DNA of 64,000 nucleotides from an uncultured Lachnospiraceae bacterium (GCA_910587305.1 CAJUKV010000014.1:1-64000), one strand, 5' to 3'. Positions 53,401-61,189 are shown, numbered from the stretch's first letter. Numbers and translations are program-made. Notes: generated from the letters alone by a model not told the origin.

Positions 53401-55143
53401 GCTGAAAAAAACGGCTATACACATATGCTGCAGTTATGGCTTCCTGTTCTTCCGGTAAATTTGTATCTGGGACAGCTGGAGGGGTATAAGAGCTGGTCTG
53501 ATGTAGAGATGTGGCAGCAGAATAAGAAGGAGTGGGATTTGGAGGCGCCTATAGGCTTATATGATAATCCTGCCAGCCAGGCGCAGGGTACAGTTAAATT
53601 GAGCCTGTCGCAGAATGGACATCATGCTGTTATTGGCACGGTTGCCAGCGGAAAAAGTACTTTCCTTCAAACATTTGTTTTGGCCATGGTTTCACGGTAC
53701 AGTCCGGAAAATATCAATATTTATGCGATTGATTTCAGCGCTAAAATGCTTTCTGCTTTTGAAAAAATGCCTCATGTAGGAGGAATCATCTACGAGAATG
53801 AGAATGACAAATTGGATAAATTTTTCAATATGCTGGATAAGATTCTGGAGGAGAGAAAGCAGCTTTTCCGGGGCGGAAATTATAGCCAATATGTCAGGGT
53901 AAATGGGATTATTCTTCCGGCGGTTTTGCTGGTTATTGATAATTACGCGAATTTTAAAGCCAAAACGAACAATGTGTATGAGGATGTGATTTTGCAGCTT
54001 TCGAAAGATGGCGTGAATTATGGAATTTTTTTGATTATTACAGCCGGCGGATTTGGCGCATTGGAAATCCCTATCAGGATAGGGGATAATCTGCGGACAG
54101 TTATATGCCTTGAGATGAATGATAAATATCAATACGCAGAGGCCTTAAGAATGGCGCATATTGAAACACTTCCGGAGGTTAATATCAAGGGAAGGGGGCT
54201 TGTAAAGATAGGGGAGGAAACCCTGGAATTCCAGACAGCTCTTGCATGTGAAGGGGAGGATGATTTCAGGAGAATGGAAAAAATACAGGCATTGTCCGAA
54301 CAGATGCACAGAGCCTGGAATGGCAAAGCGGCCAGACCGATACCTGAGATACCGAAACATCCACTTTGGCAGGAATTTGTGCAGATGGAGGAGACGGTGA
54401 AGCTTTTAGCGGATGACAGACATTTGCCGATTGGCTATAACTTTAAAAATGCAGCGCCATATGGCGTGGATTTAAGCAGAAATTATTGCTATTTGGCTGC
54501 CGGGAAGGCAAGAAGCGGTAAATCAAATTTGATGAAAGTGCTGCTCTGCGGTGCAGATAAAAAAGGTGGGAAAATAGTTATCATTGATTTTGGAGGAGAA
54601 TTTACTTATCTCACAGAAGAATTAAATGCCGTACATATAGATAACGATAAAGAACTTTTCCAATTCTTTTCGGCATTGGTTCCCGATTTCCGAGAAAGGA
54701 ATGAGCGTAAAAAAGAGTGTATTCGAAAAGGAATGTCTGATGAGGAAATTTATGTACAGATGAGACAATTTGAACCGTTATATCTATTCCTTCCTGATTT
54801 CGCAGATTTTATTCAACATGTAACGCATAGCGGGCCGGGAAATGATGCACAGCCTTTTATAGAAAATCTTTTGGATAAGGGGAGCCTTCACAATGTATTC
54901 TGGTTTGCCTGCTATAACTATGAAGATTCGTCTAAAGTAGCAGGAACCAAATTGTATGACTATTTCCTGAAATATAAAACGGGGATCCACTTTGGAGGTA
55001 ATGTAGCGGCGCAGCGGATTTTTAATTTTGACTATCTTTCTTATACAGAACAGAACAAATCATTAAAACCGGGCGTTGCGATGCTGCCGTCAAATGAGGA
55101 GGAAGATGTAAGAAAGGTGATAATCCCTCTGCTTAAGGCGTGA
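50455..55143 (+). CDS. essC: Type VII secretion ATPase EssC/YukB with FHA domain
   Basis: FtsK/SpoIIIE-like motor of 1562 residues, the central component of T7SSb. N-terminal FHA domain about 100-195 (TIGKGEENDIRYDRLNLVSK), then two transmembrane helices about 265-325. Three ATPase modules follow: D1 Walker A GTTGSGKSE near 718 with Walker B FIVIDEFAEL; D2 GTVASGKST near 1062 with LLVIDNYANF; D3 GKARSGKSN near 1350 with LFLPDFADF. Only D1 has a full DE Walker B, matching other EssC proteins where D1 does the work and D2/D3 bind substrates. AAAGGGG lies 13 bases before the ATG; a tiny ATGACAATATAA frame sits between. Confidence 0.95.
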   Translation: MGIVLSVHSVKAFREYLLPAVSNMDYSIVLSRDIFRLEKDVELYLETIEGNWFFSETEDYILEEARKKTDYFGRVIKDKDLLTIILQGNERLSIMIEETDSSFAVFEKYNMEACETVTIGKGEENDIRYDRLNLVSKNHSVIHRNGSNYILEDTSANGVFVNSVRIAGKKQLEFGDSINIFGLSMIFLNHILAVNSYEENVSVCGERLKKYDFKVKTESEKTRENVDKKNFYHRSPRQIYKLSEDTVEIEAPPQPGKLEKKPLGMLIGPSLTMALPMLLGSGLAIYSTRVSGSSGSAFMYTGLITAISSAVIGTIWTLVNLGFEQKKRRKEELHRFEAYGEYLIKCANDIKEKYEKNAESLRMMYLSAEECTRFDEDNNMLWNRNMDHKDFLCHRLGIGDVPFQVTITIPRDRFTLINDSLAEKPKMIRQSYKTLHDVPICIDLLKHRLVGVIGGEKKQGAVEVMHALAAQIAAANCYTDVKMAFIYEGGKDESESWEYMKWFPHVWSEDRKTRYIARNKSETGDILYEITNSLRIRVENEPSDKKRLLKPHYVLFVSNPELLEGELISKYIYDENENPGITTIFLVDCYEQLPNACSYIIRNDAYFQGIYDIADDMDEKISIQFDKLSDLQLEQLARKLSNIEVNESEIGGDIPTALSFFDMYGVDNLDEFHVLDRWRKNRTYDSMKALIGQKAGGAAWYLDIHEKYHGPHGLIAGTTGSGKSETLQTYILSLALNFSPDDVGFFLIDYKGGGMANLFEKLPHMIGQISNLSGNQVKRAMVAIKSENRRRQQIFNEYGVNNINLYTRLYKNKEASVPIPHMFIVIDEFAELKREEPDFMRELISVAQVGRSLGVHLILATQKPSGTVDDNIWSNSKFRLCLRVQDRQDSNDMLHRPDAAYITQAGRCYMQVGNDELFELFQSGFSGAVYEENSGQRKTLVAQMLSLTGKTELIGKRRKAPGKKAVQERTQLDAVVDYLKEMAEKNGYTHMLQLWLPVLPVNLYLGQLEGYKSWSDVEMWQQNKKEWDLEAPIGLYDNPASQAQGTVKLSLSQNGHHAVIGTVASGKSTFLQTFVLAMVSRYSPENINIYAIDFSAKMLSAFEKMPHVGGIIYENENDKLDKFFNMLDKILEERKQLFRGGNYSQYVRVNGIILPAVLLVIDNYANFKAKTNNVYEDVILQLSKDGVNYGIFLIITAGGFGALEIPIRIGDNLRTVICLEMNDKYQYAEALRMAHIETLPEVNIKGRGLVKIGEETLEFQTALACEGEDDFRRMEKIQALSEQMHRAWNGKAARPIPEIPKHPLWQEFVQMEETVKLLADDRHLPIGYNFKNAAPYGVDLSRNYCYLAAGKARSGKSNLMKVLLCGADKKGGKIVIIDFGGEFTYLTEELNAVHIDNDKELFQFFSALVPDFRERNERKKECIRKGMSDEEIYVQMRQFEPLYLFLPDFADFIQHVTHSGPGNDAQPFIENLLDKGSLHNVFWFACYNYEDSSKVAGTKLYDYFLKYKTGIHFGGNVAAQRIFNFDYLSYTEQNKSLKPGVAMLPSNEEEDVRKVIIPLLKA

Positions 55144-55249
55144 TATGCAGGAAACAGAAAATCAAAATTTTTAACCACGAGATTTGTGTCTGCGAGCTTT
55201 TTGTTACAAATTTGTTATGCATAGGAGCAGCGCAGAAATGGAGATAAAG

Positions 55250-55498
55250 ATGATACTTGTAGATGTATTTGTGCCGTCTGTAAATAATGTGTATGATTTT
55301 CGACTGGATGAGAAAACACCGGTTCAGAATGTGATTGAGGAAATATGTGAATTAATTGAGATGAAGGAGCATTGCAATCTTATGGGAGATATAGGAAGTA
55401 TGATGTTATGCTGCCAAAAGCGTGGACGTATTCTGCCCGGATATTGTACTCTTTCGGAATGTGGTATCAATACAGGCAGCAGCCTGATTCTTGTTTAG
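55250..55498 (+). CDS. esaB: EsaB/YukD ubiquitin-like T7SS protein
   Basis: Protein of 82 residues, the size of YukD/EsaB. It has a beta-grasp pattern: MILVDVFVPSVNNVYDFRLD, a helix with VQNVIEEICELIEM, and a C-terminal strand pair ending GINTGSSLILV. Start chosen at 55250 because GGAG at 55240-55243 is well spaced; the ATG at 55238 is possible. EsaB is a soluble regulator or accessory of T7SSb, and its position after essC supports the assignment. Confidence 0.85.
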   Translation: MILVDVFVPSVNNVYDFRLDEKTPVQNVIEEICELIEMKEHCNLMGDIGSMMLCCQKRGRILPGYCTLSECGINTGSSLILV

Positions 55499-55538
55499 AA
55501 TGTATTTTATTTTAGCTTGCTTTGTAAGGAGGGAGAAT

Positions 55539-55838
55539 ATGGCGGAGATTACGGTAGATACGGCAGCCATGGCCGGAGATATACAGGAGCTGCAGAATGC
55601 GCTTTCGAAAGCGCGCAGACAATTGGGAGAAATGTTTGAGCAGATAGCGGAGCTGGATACAATGTGGGACGGACCGGCAAATCAGGAGTTTAACAGGCAA
55701 TTTTCTAATGACTATGAGAATTCTAAGGAATTGTGCAATACGGTAGAGTCTATTATCCAATGTATACAGTATGCAAAGGAACAATATAATATATGCGAAA
55801 ATGAAGTAAATGGAATTGTAGCATCAATCAATATTTAG
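55539..55838 (+). CDS. WXG100 family protein
   Basis: Protein of 99 residues with the helix-turn-helix hairpin of ESAT-6-like proteins. The turn is MWDGPANQEF near residue 44, and the C-terminal helix ends ICENEVNGIVASINI. No signal peptide. AAGGAGGG precedes ATG 55539; the frame is open to 55491. It is immediately followed by a WXG-like gene, and they may form a heterodimer. It is a secreted substrate or carrier of the type VII system. Confidence 0.88.
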   Translation: MAEITVDTAAMAGDIQELQNALSKARRQLGEMFEQIAELDTMWDGPANQEFNRQFSNDYENSKELCNTVESIIQCIQYAKEQYNICENEVNGIVASINI

Positions 55839-55843
55839 AAGAA

Positions 55844-56185
55844 ATGAAGGTGAAAGCTGTGGCGATTATTGGAGAAGTCAGAGTTAAGGTTTCAACAGAA
55901 GTTTTGCGTGATAAAGCGCAGAATGTAACAAATAGTATCAAAAATATGGGAAACTGCTTTTCGGAGCTGGAAAGTATTATAAATAGAACAGTATATTATT
56001 GGATTGGAGATGCAGCAGAGCAGCATAGAAGAATCTACAGGGAACAGCGTGAGAGCATAGATGAAATGATGAAGCGATTAAAGGAGCATCCCCAGGATCT
56101 GCTTACGATATCGCAGAACTACGATCTTGCAGAAAAACAGACTGCAGAGATGAGTAACAGACTCCCGGGAAATATCATTGAATAG
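55844..56185 (+). CDS. WXG100-like protein (WIG turn)
   Basis: Protein of 113 residues if started at ATG 55844, or 108 from GTG 55859, which has AAGGTG at a better spacing. Two long helices flank the turn YYWIGDAAEQHR (WIG), and YDLAEKQTAEMSNRL lies in the C-terminal half. The spacing from the preceding WXG100 gene is five bases. It is more divergent than the others. A partner role for the WXG100 protein just upstream is likely. Confidence 0.8.
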   Translation: MKVKAVAIIGEVRVKVSTEVLRDKAQNVTNSIKNMGNCFSELESIINRTVYYWIGDAAEQHRRIYREQRESIDEMMKRLKEHPQDLLTISQNYDLAEKQTAEMSNRLPGNIIE

Positions 56186-56283
56186 GAGAATAGATTGAAA
56201 AATCAGCCTGACAGCCGATTTTATCAATCACAATTTTGCGCTTAGCCCAAATATGCGGGCGGTTGGAAGCATGGAGGATTAGC

Positions 56284-56361
56284 GTGAAGAAAAGTTCTAA
56301 GTCTCACGCAGGAGAATGCCCAAAATACGGGCATTCTCCCAACGGATTTAAGTTGCTGTAA
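56284..56361 (+). CDS. Possible 25-residue peptide between WXG genes
   Basis: GTG at 56284 with GGAGG seven bases upstream opens a frame MKKSSKSHAGECPKYGHSPN ending in GFKLL. The DNA is dominated by the hairpin GGAGAATGCCC..GGGCATTCTCC (56311-56339), which encodes ECPKYGHS, so the frame may only reflect structure. A second hairpin, GTTGCTG-TAAAG-CAGCAAC, follows at 56352-56370. Confidence 0.25.
   Translation: MKKSSKSHAGECPKYGHSPNGFKLL
56311..56339. other. Perfect hairpin inside the WXG100 gene array
   Basis: GGAGAATGCCC and GGGCATTCTCC, an 11-bp stem with a seven-base loop, lie in the 197-base gap between the first pair and the later set of WXG100 genes. No T-run follows. It may be an RNA-processing or stability element, or an intergenic repeat. 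Confidence 0.55.
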
Positions 56362-56382
56362 AGCAGCAACATGGAGGTTAGC

Positions 56383-56694
56383 ATGGCGACAAAAGCAAGT
56401 ATTGAGTTTGATTTTAGAAAGGTAATGAATCAGGCAGAGCAGATTGATGGGATAGCAAATCAGCTGGACCATTTGTCAGGAAATAGATTTGACAGTATTA
56501 TGCAGGAAATTTCGGCCAACTGGAAGGGAGACAGCGCTTCTCTTTATGTGAGCAAGGGAGAAAGTCTGCAGGGGAATATGAACGACACGGTAAGCGAACT
56601 GCGCAGCATCGCTTCTGATATCCGTTTAATAGCAAAGCGTCTGTACATAGCAGAAATGGCAGCGCTTGCAGTAGCGCAAAATAGGGAATATTAA
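56383..56694 (+). CDS. WXG100-like protein (WKG turn)
   Basis: Protein of 103 residues with two helices flanking NWKGDSASLYVSKGE near residue 48. The end AALAVAQNREY is compatible with the C-terminal export signal region of WXG100 proteins. ATG 56383 follows TGGAGG; an upstream in-frame ATG at 56371 lies in the ribosome site itself. It is the third of five tandem WXG-type genes. Confidence 0.85.
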   Translation: MATKASIEFDFRKVMNQAEQIDGIANQLDHLSGNRFDSIMQEISANWKGDSASLYVSKGESLQGNMNDTVSELRSIASDIRLIAKRLYIAEMAALAVAQNREY

Positions 56695-56755
56695 GTTTCT
56701 CCAAAAGGAGTGTAATATTTTAAAACAATAAATATCAAAAATAGGAGGAAAAGAT

Positions 56756-57055
56756 ATGGCACTTATTCGAGTAACAGCAAGAGAATTGAGGGCAAAGGCA
56801 TCAGAACTGAGAGGATTGAATGGACAGTTCAAATCTCAGGTGGGAACTTTGGAATCCCAGGAGCAGTCATTGGCCGGTATGTGGGAAGGGGAAGCTAAAA
56901 ATGCATTCCATACGGCGTTTCATAATGACAAAACACAGATGGATAATTTCCAAAGTTTGATGGAGCAGTATTGTGTGGCATTGGAAAATATTGCGGCTAA
57001 ATATGAGATGGCGGAGGCACAGAATACGGAAACAGCGGCAACAAGAACATATTAA
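56756..57055 (+). CDS. WXG100 family protein
   Basis: Protein of 99 residues, the most typical member: helix 1, turn GMWEGEAKNAFHTAFHND near residue 42, helix 2 with YEMAEAQNTETAATRTY at the end. YEMAE fits the YxxxD/E secretion signal. ATAGGAGGAAAAGAT precedes the ATG. It is probably a secreted dimer or a partner of the next protein, with which it shares length and turn sequence. Confidence 0.92.
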   Translation: MALIRVTARELRAKASELRGLNGQFKSQVGTLESQEQSLAGMWEGEAKNAFHTAFHNDKTQMDNFQSLMEQYCVALENIAAKYEMAEAQNTETAATRTY

Positions 57056-57090
57056 AAAGTGATGCGTTTGGATAAGGAAGGAGAAAGCAT

Positions 57091-57405
57091 ATGGAAGGAT
57101 ATTTAAAAGTAACACCGGAAAAATTAATCAGCACATCAGGAGAATTTCAGCAGTCGGGTTCCAGAATTAGAAACCTGACACGGGAAATGATTAATATTGT
57201 AGACAGTTTGCGGTCAGTATGGGAAGGAGAAGCGGCAAGTGCATACAACACAAAGTTCCATCAGCTTGATGACGATATGGAAAGAATGCACAGAATGATT
57301 GAGGAGCATGTAAAAGATCTGACGGAGATGGCACGGCAATATCAGTTGGCGGAAACATCTAATATAGAATTTGGCAACGCACTTGCAGGGGACGTAATTT
57401 CATAA
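57091..57405 (+). CDS. WXG100 family protein
   Basis: Protein of 104 residues with SVWEGEAASAYNTKFHQLDD at the turn (near residue 43) and YQLAETSNIEFGNAL toward the end, again giving a YxxxE-type signal. AAGGAGGAG precedes the ATG. It lies 35 bases after the previous WXG100 gene and just before the larger substrate gene, so it may help export that protein. Confidence 0.92.
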   Translation: MEGYLKVTPEKLISTSGEFQQSGSRIRNLTREMINIVDSLRSVWEGEAASAYNTKFHQLDDDMERMHRMIEEHVKDLTEMARQYQLAETSNIEFGNALAGDVIS

Positions 57406-57501
57406 TTTACGAAAGCGGATATGGAGTTTTCCCTGCAGCGTAGCTGTGGGGAAAGACTTCATCTTATATATAGTTTTCCGTCAAAAGGCGCGGGGGGATA
57501 T

Positions 57502-58587
57502 ATGGCAGAATTTTCTGTAAAAACAGTTCAAATTAGAGGAATGGCAGATGAAGAGAAAAAAATAGAAAGCGAATTAAATAATATTGAGAATGCCGTACAA
57601 AGCATCAGTAACAATCTAAGCTTTAAAACAGCATCGAAAAGTCGTATAGAAGCAAGACTGAAAGGAATAGCAGGCAGGATTGGCGAGAGCAAAAGAGGAA
57701 TACAGGGGATGCACTTTGCCCTTCTTGGCGTGGTAAATGATTATGAAAAGACAGAAGCGCGTATCTGTGAACATGCAGGCGGTATTTTAGCATATGAAAT
57801 ACAAAACGATGAAAATTCCGGACAGACGAAATATGGACAGATTGACAGTCAGCAGAATAAAGCAGGGACATTTTTTACAATCCCCAATCTGTTAACGGGA
57901 GGTATCAGGGAGTCAATTGAAAATTTGGAGGAAGATATAATAGATAAGACCGGATTTAACGCCTCATCGAAAACAAATGGTGCCTATTATTCGGAAAAAA
58001 TCCAATGTGAGTATGGGAGTGCAGGAGTTACCATCCTTGGATATGAAGCGTATACAAATGCGGAAGGAGGCATTTTTACAAAAGACGAGGAAAGTAATCT
58101 ATTATTTAATCCGCATATCAGTGCAAAAATGGGAGCAAGCTTTTCTGTATTGAATGCGGAGGGAACTTATGCAACTGGCGATAATATGCTGGGAACAGAT
58201 GTAAGCGGGCAGGTAACGGTAGGAAAGGCTTCAGGTGAAGTTGAAGCGTCAGCATCATTTCGGGATAGTAACGGAAACATTAATCCTCACGCAAAGCTGG
58301 ATGCAAGTGTGGAACTGATTCTCATTAATGCGAAAGCGCAGGCAGGAGTAACCGTGCTGGGGACAAAGGCGGAAGTAAAGGGAAGCGTCAACATTGGCGT
58401 GGGAGCCCATGCAAATCTGGAAATTGGAGATGGGAAGATTGTCTGTGATATAGGAGCATCTCTTGGTATAGGGGGAAGTATCAGCATTGCCATTGATTAT
58501 GGAGGCACTGTGGATGCGATAAAGGATATTGCAAACAGCGCGCTGGATATTGCGAAGGGTGTATATGATAAGTTAAAATTCTGGTAG
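57502..58587 (+). CDS. Putative type VII secretion substrate with beta-rich C-terminus
   Basis: Protein of 361 residues, no signal peptide. The N-terminal about 95 residues are helical and align with the substrate at 48260 (FSVK near the start, YEKTEARICEHAGG near 85). The rest, from about 175, is Gly/Ala/Val-rich and repetitive, alternating short strands (SAGVTILGYEAY, GQVTVGKASGEVEASASF, AKAEVKG-like and GASLGIGGSISIAID), as in beta-solenoid or pore-like C-terminal domains. A DUF4176 gene follows. ATG 57502 has CGGGGGGAT upstream; the frame is open to 57421. The effector activity is unknown. Confidence 0.65.
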   Translation: MAEFSVKTVQIRGMADEEKKIESELNNIENAVQSISNNLSFKTASKSRIEARLKGIAGRIGESKRGIQGMHFALLGVVNDYEKTEARICEHAGGILAYEIQNDENSGQTKYGQIDSQQNKAGTFFTIPNLLTGGIRESIENLEEDIIDKTGFNASSKTNGAYYSEKIQCEYGSAGVTILGYEAYTNAEGGIFTKDEESNLLFNPHISAKMGASFSVLNAEGTYATGDNMLGTDVSGQVTVGKASGEVEASASFRDSNGNINPHAKLDASVELILINAKAQAGVTVLGTKAEVKGSVNIGVGAHANLEIGDGKIVCDIGASLGIGGSISIAIDYGGTVDAIKDIANSALDIAKGVYDKLKFW

Positions 58588-58621
58588 ATGTTAATGTTTG
58601 CTTTAAAATAGGAGGAAAGAT

Positions 58622-58933
58622 ATGTTTACAGGAGTATTGCCAATCGGTTCAGTCGTATTATTAAAAAACAGTACAAAAAAACTTATGATTATCGGGTTTG
58701 CACAGGTATCTGCAAGTAATCCTGACAAAGTGTATGATTATGTGGGATGCGTTTTCCCGGAAGGTTTTATAGGGCCGGATCAGACCTTTTTATTTGATTC
58801 ACAGCAGATTGATAAGATTTTTGCGGTAGGATATCAGGATGAGGAACAGATGAGCTTTAAAATACGTGTGGATGAGGCATTGTCTGAAATCAGGAGAAAA
58901 GAAAGTGAAAAACAGGACAAAAAAGAAGAGTAA
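58622..58933 (+). CDS. DUF4176 protein, second copy
   Basis: Protein of 103 residues: LPIGSVVLLKNSTKKLMIIG, YDYVGCVFPEGFIGPDQTFL and FDSQQIDKIFAVGYQDEEQ. It matches the copy at 49507 across its length and likewise follows a large substrate gene, here by 34 bases. The lysine-rich tail (KESEKQDKKEE) overlaps the start of the next gene by 29 bases. TAGGAGGAAAGAT precedes the ATG. Confidence 0.88.
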   Translation: MFTGVLPIGSVVLLKNSTKKLMIIGFAQVSASNPDKVYDYVGCVFPEGFIGPDQTFLFDSQQIDKIFAVGYQDEEQMSFKIRVDEALSEIRRKESEKQDKKEE

Positions 58934-60452
58934 AATATGGCTGGCTGCTATAGAAATTATTCTATTGTGCCTGCTGCCTGCAAAGAGCATTTATGCAGCA
59001 GAAGAGGCGGAAACTTTGGAAGTCTTTACAGGCGATTTAGAAGTTTCCGTTTATGTAAAGGGGATTGAGAGCGGCAGCGGGTTATCAGTGCAGATCGGGA
59101 CGGCGGCATGCGAGGATATAGAGGTAACCGGAATAGACGAAAAGGAAGTCCCCATGAGGACGCTGGTGATGCTTGATAATTCGATTTCCATCCCTGAAAA
59201 GGCAAGAGACCGGATAGCGGAAGTATTGCAGAATTTAACAGCAGACAGACTTGTGGGGGAAGAAATAGCCATAACTGTTTTCAGTGAGGATATTACTTGG
59301 CTGACAGACTATACGAGTGATTATTCTACTCTTAGGTCAGCCGTCGAGAAAATTAGTTATCAGGATCAGGAGACTTATTTGACAGACGTCCTTTATGATT
59401 TACTTTTGTCAGGCCGGATAGCTGGCGAGGATGCGGTATATAACAGAATTATTGTTATATCAGATGGTGTGGATAATAAGTCGATTGGATATACGAAGGA
59501 GGAGCTGTACACATTTTTAAGAGAGAATCCGATTCCGGTATATACGCTTGGCGTTGGAACAGGAAAAAATAATGAACAATTGGAAAATATGTTTTCCATA
59601 TCCAGAATTACTAAAGCAGAAAGCTTTCTTTTAGATGAATTGGAAAATACGTTGGATGTCAATTCAATCTTGAATGAGGATAGGGATATTTTAGAGATAA
59701 AGATAAAGCCGGACGCCGAGCTTTTAGATGGTACAAGAAAATCTGTCAAACTTGATTTCGGATCAGGGCAAAGCCTTACAACAGAAATAAATATGCCGCA
59801 ACAGGAAAATGTGGACAAGCCGCCAAAAGAGACCGAGCAGCCAACTCCCATTAAGCAGCCGGAAACAGGTGATACGGCGAAGCAGTCAATACAGCAGGAA
59901 AAACAGGGGATTGGCTTAGCTGTATTACTTATGATAATACTGGCAGCTTTGATGATAGGGGCAGGAATCATTTTTCTGGTAATCTTCTTTTATAAAAAGA
60001 AAAAGAAAGATAAGACGTTCGAGACAATAACAGAGGATGCGCTTTCAGAATTGGTAAACGCTGAAAACACAAAATATGAAAAGACAGAGATTGTAGGGAT
60101 GAACCGGAAAAATAAGGATGGCGATACATTCATGATCTGGGATTCCGATGCTTCATACAATATTGTACTGACAGATGTAGATTCACCTTATAAAACATTT
60201 CAAGTACCTATTGCCAGTTCTGTTGTGATAGGAAGAAAAGAAGGGATAAGTGATATTGTTATCAATTATGACAGAACAGTTTCGGGAAAACACTGCCGGA
60301 TTGATTTGAAGAATGGGCGCTTTTTTATTGTTGATTTACAATCGGCAAATAAAACATTTGTAAATAATAGTGAAATTTTATCTGAAACAGAATTGTTTTC
60401 GGGGGATATTTTAAAACTTGGAAATGTAAAATTGAAGTTTGAAGTGCGTTAG
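58905..60452 (+). CDS. Membrane VWA-FHA protein
   Basis: Protein of 515 residues. Signal sequence or TM helix (residues 12-32, IWLAAIEIILLCLLPA), then an extracellular von Willebrand A domain with the MIDAS motif MLDNSISI (DxSxS) near 88 and VISDGVDN near 185. A Pro/Gln/Glu linker, a TM helix near 333-362 and a cytoplasmic FHA domain near 430-515 (VVIGRKEGISDI, SGKHCRIDL, NKTFVN) follow. GTG 58905 has AGGAG upstream and overlaps the DUF4176 gene. It could link an outside ligand to phosphothreonine signalling inside. Confidence 0.88.
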   Translation: MKNRTKKKSKIWLAAIEIILLCLLPAKSIYAAEEAETLEVFTGDLEVSVYVKGIESGSGLSVQIGTAACEDIEVTGIDEKEVPMRTLVMLDNSISIPEKARDRIAEVLQNLTADRLVGEEIAITVFSEDITWLTDYTSDYSTLRSAVEKISYQDQETYLTDVLYDLLLSGRIAGEDAVYNRIIVISDGVDNKSIGYTKEELYTFLRENPIPVYTLGVGTGKNNEQLENMFSISRITKAESFLLDELENTLDVNSILNEDRDILEIKIKPDAELLDGTRKSVKLDFGSGQSLTTEINMPQQENVDKPPKETEQPTPIKQPETGDTAKQSIQQEKQGIGLAVLLMIILAALMIGAGIIFLVIFFYKKKKKDKTFETITEDALSELVNAENTKYEKTEIVGMNRKNKDGDTFMIWDSDASYNIVLTDVDSPYKTFQVPIASSVVIGRKEGISDIVINYDRTVSGKHCRIDLKNGRFFIVDLQSANKTFVNNSEILSETELFSGDILKLGNVKLKFEVR

Positions 60453-60463
60453 GACTGAGATTT

Positions 60464-61189
60464 ATGGAATATGTAGGAATCAGTGAAACCGGATTGGTCA
60501 GGGAAATGAATCAGGATGCTATTTTGATGCATGCCGATACGTGTGCGGGGTTTTTTGCAGTGGCGGATGGAATGGGAGGACACAGCCATGGGGAATGGGC
60601 GAGTCGTCACATCATTATGGAATTGGAGGTATGGTGGAAACAGTTCCGGGCAACTTCATATGAAAATGATTTCAGAAGAATGACAGTATCCATAAAGCAG
60701 GCGGTAGATCAAGCTAACAGGGAAATTTATACAACTTATAATCGGATGACAATCTGCGGTTCTACAATAGCTGTTCTGTTTTTATATCAGAATCAATATT
60801 GCATTTTATATGCTGGCGACAGCCGGGTATATCAATATCAGGGAAACGAACTGACCCTTCTGACAATTGATGAAACATGGGAAAACCAAGCCGGATTGAG
60901 TCCGGAGGAAAGAAAAGATTTCCTAAATCCGAATTATGGGAAATTGGTTAATGCCATAGGAACACGGGAAACAATGCGTTGCAGGATACTGACAGGGGTA
61001 TGGGAGGATGATAGTCTTTTTCTGCTCTGTACAGATGGGCTTTATAAGTTCTGCACAAATAAAGAGTTAAAGTACTATATGAAAAAAAGCCGGAAAGCAG
61101 ATAATCTTGGAAATATCTGTAATCAGATACGGGATACTGTGTACCGGAATGGAGCAGGGGACAATGTATCGTATATTATTGTCCGATAA
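60464..61189 (+). CDS. PP2C-family serine/threonine phosphatase of the T7SS locus
   Basis: Protein of 241 residues with all PP2C motifs: MNQDAI near residue 15, ADGMGGHSHGEWAS near 36, YAGDSRVYQYQG near 110, LLCTDGLYKF near 186 and GAGDNVSYIIV at the end. It starts 12 bases after the VWA-FHA gene, so it is probably cotranscribed with it. It would reverse phosphorylation of the threonines read by the FHA domains. The matching kinase is not in the locus within this window; a kinase/PP2C pair lies at 157-2262. Confidence 0.93.
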   Translation: MEYVGISETGLVREMNQDAILMHADTCAGFFAVADGMGGHSHGEWASRHIIMELEVWWKQFRATSYENDFRRMTVSIKQAVDQANREIYTTYNRMTICGSTIAVLFLYQNQYCILYAGDSRVYQYQGNELTLLTIDETWENQAGLSPEERKDFLNPNYGKLVNAIGTRETMRCRILTGVWEDDSLFLLCTDGLYKFCTNKELKYYMKKSRKADNLGNICNQIRDTVYRNGAGDNVSYIIVR

